Positions 53,444-58,679 of a DNA stretch of 58,679 nt are shown here, in pieces; positions within the stretch are counted from its first letter, which is position 1; each line of letters opens with the position of its first letter. Location of the stretch: NCBI GenBank assembly GCA_017936845.1, contig JAGBES010000016.1, positions 1 to 58,679 of the forward strand, given 5' to 3'. The translations under genes and the position numbers were made by a program. Under the pieces are notes generated by a model. It was not told where the DNA came from. It worked only from the letters and a program-made list of their open reading frames with translations, and did no database searches. The DNA comes from Bacilli bacterium (GTDB lineage Bacteria > Bacillota_I > Bacilli_A > RF39 > UBA660).

Positions 53444-55981
53444 GTGTTAGCAAATAGTAAAATCGGGGGGGGGGGTATTTTAAATAAATTAAACAACAAT
53501 GGATTTGTATCATCTGCTCTATTATACAGCTTATTATTGGTTTTTTTAGCTCTAATTGTAAGTTTATTATCTCTATTATATAATAGAAAAATGATATTAG
53601 ATAGATTAAAAAGTGATATTAAAGGAAATATAACGAAAATAAATTATGATTATTATTCAAACGGAACAATAATATATTATAATCCAATAGAAGATAAAAT
53701 TTGTAATGATTATATAGAGGAAAATAGTGAAACAGGAGTAAAAACAGGCTGTTTAAAATGGTATGTCTTTAATGATAATAAGAATAATTCAATGATAAAC
53801 ATGATATTAGACCATAATATAACAGCATTAGTAACATGGAATTCGAGTGGGAATAATGCAGATGGAATGAATGAAGTAAAAACAGCTCTGGAAGAAGATA
53901 CAAAAGGATGGAAACAAACAGCAAGATTAATAACAGCAGATGAAGTAGCTAAGATAACTGGTGCGAATGAAACATTAAAATGGAATAGTAATTTAGAATA
54001 TGTTTCTATGCCTATTAAAGGAACATCGGTTTCATATTTTTATTTTGATGGTAAAGATGGTACGGATACTTTATGGCATACACAAGTAGCAAATGAAACA
54101 CAAAAATCAAAGTATTCATGGCTATATGATAATACAGAGGAATGTTTAATATATGGATGTTTAAAAGATCAAGATGGTAGTTATGGTTATTGGACATCCA
54201 CTCCTGTTAAAGGTTTTTCTGATTCAGTATACCATATAAATAGAAGTGGATATATAAATAAAACGGTTGTTAATAATGCAAAACTATTATATGGTGTTCG
54301 TCCAGTTATTAAAATAAATAAGCCAAGATTTAAAATTGTTTTAAGATATGATGATAAAATAGAAGTAAAATATACAAATAAATCTACAGAGACATTTACT
54401 ATAAATGCTATAAAACAGTATACAAATATATACTCAAATAATGGAACTACTGTAAACTATAATGATGGGAATTTAGTATTAAATAATATAACAGAATCAA
54501 CAGAAGTTATATTTAGTAATTCTTTAGTAACAACTTCAAAAAATATAGATGATTCTAAAAATTATGTATTATTAATTAATGATAATATTGAAACTGCTTC
54601 AATAAATTTTAATTCAAATAAAAATATTTATTTAGATTTAGCCGGTTATAAAATAAGTTCCAATACAAATACTATAGTAAATAAAGGAAATTTAACTATA
54701 GATAGCAGTAAAGAAAATGGTGAAATAAATACCACTGGTGAAAATACAAAAACTATTTACAATACTTCTACAACGGCAAATTTATTAATAAAAAATGCAT
54801 ATATAAAAGGTACAAATAATTGTAATGTATGGAGCTGTACACCAATTTATAATATTGATAGTTCAAATATTGAAATAACTCCAAAGACTGGAAATAGATT
54901 TGATAGTAATAATGATTATATTAATGGAGTCTATATTGAATCATTTTATGGAATAAATACATGGATTGCTTCTTCATCAACGGCTATAATAAATGGTGGT
55001 ACTTTTAAAACTAATGCTGATGAAAATGAAGTTTCATGGCAAAATTTGGTTTGCTCTAATTGTAATAATTTAACAATTAATTATGCTAAAACTATTGGAG
55101 ATGGTGCAATGATTAGAAGTCAAGGTTCTGGAGAAATCATTGTTAATGATGGAGATTTTACATCATTGAAATATTATGGTATAAGTACTGATGCAAATTC
55201 TACAGGTAAAATAATAATAAATGGAGGAAATTATATTAATTATAATCTAGGTACAATACATAATATTGATGGAACAATAATAGTTAATAATGGAAATTTT
55301 GCAAATTTGGGATCAACTAATGGTTTTTGTGTTGCTCAAGCAACTGCATCTAATGGAAATATAATATTAAATGGAGGTACTTTTAAAAGCTTAACAAGCT
55401 TTACTATATATAATTACTCTTCAAATAATGCTTCTATAGATATAAATCAAACAAATAAACCTATTTATATTACAACTTTAGCAAAAGATTGGCATCCTGC
55501 AATATATAATAGTTCGTCAGGTATAATAAATATTAAAGGAAATATTGCTAATAAATGTACAGCGAGTGTTAATGATACAACAACAGGTTTATGTGTTTAT
55601 GCTGAAGGTAATGGAGATTCTTCTTCCAGTAATGGAAATGGTGCTGTACAAAATAGGAGTACAGGTAGTATTAATATTAATGGTGGAACTTATTATGGTT
55701 TAAATCAAGGAATAAATAATGGTACTAATGGTAATTTAATTAACATCAAAAATGCTAAAATTATATCTGGATATACAGGAATTTTAAATAATGATACTGG
55801 AACTATAAATATATGTAATAGTCAAATAATATCATCATACCCAAAAGACTTAATAAATATATCAACGGGTATAATTAATTATTCATCTAATGTTATATTT
55901 AGTAATGGTACAAATGTACCAGTTGTATCTAATAAAAATGGTATAATAAATAGTAATTATACAGGAACATGTCAATCATAA
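53444..55981 (+). CDS. Surface protein with beta-helix repeats and poly-G tract, about 845 aa
   Basis: GTG 53444 has AGGT seven nt upstream. The N-terminus runs through an 11-G homopolymer (53465-53475, residues IGGGGI) into NGFVSSALLYSLLLVFLALIV, one membrane helix. Then a C-type-lectin-like block (SYGYWTSTPVKGF ... LLYGVRPVIKINK, about 200-290) and a long parallel beta-helix region with repeats such as GEIIVNDGDFTSL, GKIIINGGNYINY, GTIIVNNGNFANL and GNIILNGGTFKSL. Membrane-anchored adhesin-like. Changing the G count by one would close the frame. Confidence 0.78.
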   Translation: MLANSKIGGGGILNKLNNNGFVSSALLYSLLLVFLALIVSLLSLLYNRKMILDRLKSDIKGNITKINYDYYSNGTIIYYNPIEDKICNDYIEENSETGVKTGCLKWYVFNDNKNNSMINMILDHNITALVTWNSSGNNADGMNEVKTALEEDTKGWKQTARLITADEVAKITGANETLKWNSNLEYVSMPIKGTSVSYFYFDGKDGTDTLWHTQVANETQKSKYSWLYDNTEECLIYGCLKDQDGSYGYWTSTPVKGFSDSVYHINRSGYINKTVVNNAKLLYGVRPVIKINKPRFKIVLRYDDKIEVKYTNKSTETFTINAIKQYTNIYSNNGTTVNYNDGNLVLNNITESTEVIFSNSLVTTSKNIDDSKNYVLLINDNIETASINFNSNKNIYLDLAGYKISSNTNTIVNKGNLTIDSSKENGEINTTGENTKTIYNTSTTANLLIKNAYIKGTNNCNVWSCTPIYNIDSSNIEITPKTGNRFDSNNDYINGVYIESFYGINTWIASSSTAIINGGTFKTNADENEVSWQNLVCSNCNNLTINYAKTIGDGAMIRSQGSGEIIVNDGDFTSLKYYGISTDANSTGKIIINGGNYINYNLGTIHNIDGTIIVNNGNFANLGSTNGFCVAQATASNGNIILNGGTFKSLTSFTIYNYSSNNASIDINQTNKPIYITTLAKDWHPAIYNSSSGIINIKGNIANKCTASVNDTTTGLCVYAEGNGDSSSSNGNGAVQNRSTGSININGGTYYGLNQGINNGTNGNLINIKNAKIISGYTGILNNDTGTINICNSQIISSYPKDLINISTGIINYSSNVIFSNGTNVPVVSNKNGIINSNYTGTCQS
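53465..53475 (+). repeat. Homopolymer G11 inside coding sequence
   Basis: Eleven consecutive G in an AT-rich genome, 7 codons after the start. The frame is open with 11 G; slippage by one or two would stop translation. Confidence 0.85.
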
Positions 55982-56040
55982 ATAAAAATTTATATAGAAT
56001 TATTATATTTAATTTGATATAATAATTTTGAGGTGTAAAT

Positions 56041-56640
56041 ATGGAACTTAAAGAATTAAAATGTAAAAATTGTGGGTCAACACTTGAAGTTGAAAAGAAT
56101 ACTGAAATAGTAACTTGTAATTTTTGTAACACAACATTTTCAGTTGAAACAAACGAAAATAAAGCATATCAAGAAGAAAAAGGACGATTAAGAGCTCAAG
56201 ATGAAAAAAGAAAAGAAATGATAGATGAATTAGACAAAAAAACAAAACCTATGAGACTAATAGGTAAAATATGGTTTATAGTTATTTTGATTATATTTGT
56301 ATTAATTTTTTTAACTATATTATATAATATAGTTATTAGTCATAATAAATCAAATAATATGAAAGTAAATTCATTTAATTCAGTATATGAATTATATTCT
56401 GGTAAGCAAACAAGTTTATCTGTAAATCAAGTACTTAAAGAAGTTATAACTAATAATAATAAAAACAATAATCATTTAATAACTGTAATATATGAAGATA
56501 ATAATACAACAGATACAAAAGTTATAACTGATATTAATAATTCCATAGAAACATATGAAAATTATAATTTTATATATTATAATATTTCATACGAATATGA
56601 TAAAAATGGATATATTTATCAAGTTAAAATAGAAAAATAA
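56041..56640 (+). CDS. Zinc-ribbon membrane protein, 199 aa
   Basis: N-terminal CKNCGSTLEVEKNTEIVTCNFC is a two-knuckle zinc ribbon. A charged linker is followed by one membrane helix (about 78-100: IWFIVILIIFVLIFLTILYN) and an outside domain of about 95 residues. Role unknown. Ribosome binding site TTGAGGTGTAAAT and promoter TGATATAATAA. Confidence 0.75.
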   Translation: MELKELKCKNCGSTLEVEKNTEIVTCNFCNTTFSVETNENKAYQEEKGRLRAQDEKRKEMIDELDKKTKPMRLIGKIWFIVILIIFVLIFLTILYNIVISHNKSNNMKVNSFNSVYELYSGKQTSLSVNQVLKEVITNNNKNNNHLITVIYEDNNTTDTKVITDINNSIETYENYNFIYYNISYEYDKNGYIYQVKIEK

Positions 56641-56643
56641 TTT

Positions 56644-56674
56644 AAAAATTACTTATATTTTGTAAGTAATTTTT
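56644..56674 (+). terminator. Terminator of zinc-ribbon gene
   Basis: AAAATTACTTA-tatttt-GTAAGTAATTTTTT. Confidence 0.8.
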
Positions 56675-56853
56675 TCGTAAATTTTTAGACTAAAGTCCGT
56701 TTTTTAACAGTTTTTTCTTATTTATATTTATTGACACTTTTTTAAACTTATTTCCGTTTCTTTATAGTATTTATATTATTGGTAAAAAATAAAGATTAAC
56801 TTTATTTGTATAACTATTTTAAATTTATATTATTGGAAATAATCAATATGAAC

Positions 56854-56993
56854 TCACTTACGTTCGCCATTGATAATATCAAAATTTTTATCAAATAAAT
56901 CTTCACAATAAACTACAATAAATGCATCTTTTGGAGTATATCCATCTAGAGATTTAATTGATGCATTTAATAATGTAAAATTATGTTTTTTTA
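56854..56993 (-). pseudogene. Remnant of a transposase C-terminus (tentative)
   Basis: The 460 bases between 56641 and 57101 hold no intact gene. On the minus strand, a stop-terminated frame reads NFTLLNASIKSLDGYTPKDA and on to FDIINGERK. The L-x-x-x-S-L-x-G-x-TP-x-x-F-x-x-x-Y pattern is like the end of IS30-type transposases (SLNGxTPxE...YG). No start, so a decayed fragment; assignment is uncertain. Confidence 0.35.
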
Positions 56994-57041
56994 CTTTTCC
57001 TTTTGTTATTTATTTACAAAAAAAATTTTTGTTATATTATA

Positions 57042-57091
57042 TATAGTAGAAGGAATAACTTAAAAGTATAGTAGAAGGAATAACTTAAAAG
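57042..57091 (+). repeat. Perfect 25-bp tandem duplication before the pilin pseudogene
   Basis: Unit begins TATAGTAGAAGGAATAACTT and is repeated twice head to tail, duplicating a ribosome-binding-site-like AGAAGGA. Only the last GGAGTG after it is near the ATG. Confidence 0.85.
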
Positions 57092-57101
57092 GAGTGAAAA
57101 A

Positions 57102-57927
57102 ATGAGCGTTATATCTAAAAAAAAAATACTTAACATTAATTAAAGGATTTACATTAATAGAATTACTAGCCGTAATAGTAATACTAGCAATCATAGCTTT
57201 AATAGCAACCCCATTAATATTAAATATAGTAAATGATGCTAAAAAGTCAGCAGTAAAAGATTCAGCCTACGGATATATAGATGCTATAGAATATGCCAAT
57301 AGTTTAGGAGAATTTAGTTAAGATTATGGCAGAATCAAAGATGGAATAATAGAAGTGGTATCAGAGAATGTTTCAAGTACATACGTGTATTTTCAAGGTC
57401 AAACAGGATATAAAAATTTAGTAGGATATTTAAATGAATTAGCAAGCAAATATACAAATACAAAATATGTACAAAGTACAAGACATATGGGATATAATGG
57501 CTAAACACAGTATCTAACAGATACTGCAAGTACAGTAGATTCAACTGCTACAACACCACCATGGACAAGTTCAACAGGAAGTAGTACTGTAGAAAGCAAA
57601 GGTGGAGGAGATACATTATACGAGGCTGATACTAATTTAGTAACAAATGCCTTAGGGACATTAAAAGCAAAAGATCCATCAGGAACAGCAAGAATATATT
57701 GGTTAGCTAGTCGCTATTATTACTATAATAGTTCCACTTTCTGGTACTATTATGGTCGTATCGTGGACACGATTGGTAGTGTGAACGGCAGTAGCCTGTA
57801 TTACTATCTCAGTGGGTTCAAAACTAGCTCTGGCTATAGCTGTCTCCGCCCTATATTAACTCTGAAATCTGGAATCAGTTATACTCCAGCATTTGGAACA
57901 AGTGATGATCCATTTGTCTTAAGTTAA
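57102..57927 (+). pseudogene. Broken prepilin-type gene with DGR-like variable C-terminal segment
   Basis: ATG 57102 follows AAGGAGTGAAAAA. A run of 10 A (57117-57126) puts the start out of frame with GFTLIELLAVIVILAIIALI; nine A would restore it. In-frame TAA codons at 57319-57321 and 57502-57504 interrupt the rest. The remainder still reads through to TAA 57925-57927 and ends in a C-type-lectin-like block (YWLASRYYYYNSSTFWYYYG ... CLRPILTLKS) with unusual GC-richer codons. The combination suggests a former variable surface pilin. Confidence 0.75.
57700..57860 (+). other. Candidate variable region (VR) of a diversity-generating type
   Basis: Codons here switch to C/T-ended and GC-richer forms (CGC, CTC, GTG, GGC, AGC, TAC) against the AT-rich surroundings. 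The encoded frame YWLASR ... VNGSSLYYY ... LRPILTL is the arrangement of C-type-lectin VRs in gut Firmicute DGR targets, with runs of Tyr/Ser/Asn where TR would have AAC/AAY codons. No reverse transcriptase or template repeat is in the window. Confidence 0.5.
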
Positions 57928-57934
57928 AATAAAG

Positions 57935-57977
57935 TGGGTGTGGTCAAGGACAGCCTAAGGGTGTTCCTGACCTCCCA
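57935..57977 (+). other. GC-rich hairpin after the variable segment
   Basis: TGGG/CCCA, GGTCA/TGACC, GGA/TCC and CC/GG pair around a TAAG loop, 8 nt after the stop codon. No T-run follows. It could be a terminator, or the cruciform that DGR targets carry downstream of the variable region. Confidence 0.5.
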
Positions 57978-58023
57978 AATAAAATAAAAAAATAAAAATA
58001 AAATAAAGAAAGAAGGAATAAAA

Positions 58024-58422
58024 ATGAAAAAAACAATAATAATGTCATTAGCAATCTTATTAACAGTAGGAATAGTAACAGGATGTGGATGTAAAAAGAA
58101 AGAAAAAGAAGAAATAAAAGTAAATACAAATAAAGATGTCATAAAAGATCAAGAAGTAGATGGAATTAAAATGACAAATACAAGTATGGTAACAACAAAT
58201 GGGTTAACAAAATTAGTAACAAGTGTAACAAATAGTACAAGTACAGATTATAAATTAGATGAATATATAATCATAATAAAAGATAAAGATGGAAAAGAAA
58301 TAGTAAGAATACCAGGATATGTAGGAGATACAATAAAAGCAGGAGAAACAAGAACAATAAATTCATCTGTAGATATTGATTTAAGTAATGCTGGAAGTAT
58401 TGAATATGAAGTAAAAAAATAA
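58024..58422 (+). CDS. Secreted lipoprotein, 132 aa
   Basis: Signal MKKTIIMSLAILLTVGIVTGC with lipobox VTGC, then a Lys/Glu-rich linker and a beta-sandwich-like domain of about 80 residues (MTNTSMVTTNGLTKLVTSVT ... AGETRTINSSVDIDLSNAGS) resembling FxLYD-type extracellular domains. Anchored outside the membrane. Ribosome binding site AGAAGGAATAAA. Function unknown. Confidence 0.8.
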   Translation: MKKTIIMSLAILLTVGIVTGCGCKKKEKEEIKVNTNKDVIKDQEVDGIKMTNTSMVTTNGLTKLVTSVTNSTSTDYKLDEYIIIIKDKDGKEIVRIPGYVGDTIKAGETRTINSSVDIDLSNAGSIEYEVKK

Positions 58423-58590
58423 AAAATTTAAAAAAATACAAAATTAATTAATTAGAAAAGAATTAATAAACAGAAATAACAAAAGTGTAAGCAGATTAAA
58501 AAAATTTGCTTATTTTTATTTGTAAATATAATAAAATTCTCATTTGATTTAATATAAAAATTATATTAATATCAATTTGAGGTGAGGAAA

Positions 58591-58679
58591 GTGAAAGAAA
58601 AATACTATACCTGCAAGTATGATAGAGCATTTAAAGAAATAATGTTAAAAGAAAGTAATAAAGATATCTTAAAAAAATT
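58591..58679 (+). CDS. Rpn/PD-(D/E)XK nuclease family protein, N-terminal part
   Basis: GTG start behind GAGGTGAGG. KYYTCKYDRAFKEIMLKESN matches the start of Rpn/PDDEXK-type transposase-associated nucleases (YDxxFKxVF...). The gene runs off the window; 29 codons are visible. A second member of the family is at 29617-30573, with only weak similarity in this part. Confidence 0.65.
   Translation, partial: MKEKYYTCKYDRAFKEIMLKESNKDILKK

Noticed and set aside
57924-58142. Minus-strand ORFs under the lipoprotein gene
   Set aside because: Phe/Leu-rich reverse frames of a Lys-rich gene; no support.

Overview
The window is strongly AT-rich and comes from a Gram-positive (Bacillota) chromosome. The evidence is a PASTA-domain kinase with its PP2C phosphatase, a rimM-trmD-rplS block, a rlmN-prpC-prkC-rsgA-rpe block, a probable LexA (DinR-type) box on ruvAB, and ribosome binding sites of the AGGTGAT type. 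Homologues of Bacillus spore genes are present (SspI, YlbD and YlbE families, a weaker SirA-like protein). Prepilin-type surface proteins recur. Together these fit an uncultured, small-genome gut Bacilli lineage of the RF39/RFN20 kind; that placement is inference. TGA is used as a stop (for example queA and miaA) and TGG encodes Trp, so code 11 applies.

Layout. 1-160: tail of an IS3-family element. 232-2236: hypothetical gene, comEB, two flavodoxin-like proteins. 2331-2699: four tRNAs on the minus strand. 2831-12060: cysS, SOS-type ruvAB, queA, a metallopeptidase-like gene, miaA, deoD and two M16 proteins. 12130-16826: pilin-like protein, rRNA methyltransferase, rimM, trmD, rplS, lepB. 16901-24496: tRNA-Met, divergent TetR/MMPL pair, alcohol dehydrogenase, an EamA transporter flanked by two type I toxin-antitoxin-like loci, then gltX and tRNA-Glu(CUC). 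24610-30573: membrane protein, HIT protein, sufCDS, Rpn nuclease. 30855-35268: SirA-like, ylbD, ylbE, rsmD, then a peptide-bacteriocin operon (C39 peptidase ABC exporter plus four tiny ORFs). 35338-38918: rpsU, yqeY, GDPD, tRNA-Ser, metal-ABC lipoprotein, yidD, rnc. 38984-48229: TPR protein, a pilin/Gly-rich adhesin between exact 32-bp direct repeats, rlmN-prpC-prkC-rsgA-rpe, sspI. 48343-58679: more pilin-like and beta-helix surface proteins, coat-like protein, rnhB, DHH and MBL hydrolases, a broken pilin gene with a DGR-like variable tail, a lipoprotein, and the start of a second Rpn gene.

The housekeeping operons look ordinary. The accessory content centres on surface variation and peptide warfare: an 11-G homopolymer inside an adhesin gene, a frame-breaking A10 tract and an anomalous, mosaic-looking C-terminal segment in a pilin-like pseudogene, a repeat-bounded adhesin insertion, a small bacteriocin operon whose precursors have double-glycine leaders, and paired convergent small-RNA/hydrophobic-peptide loci.
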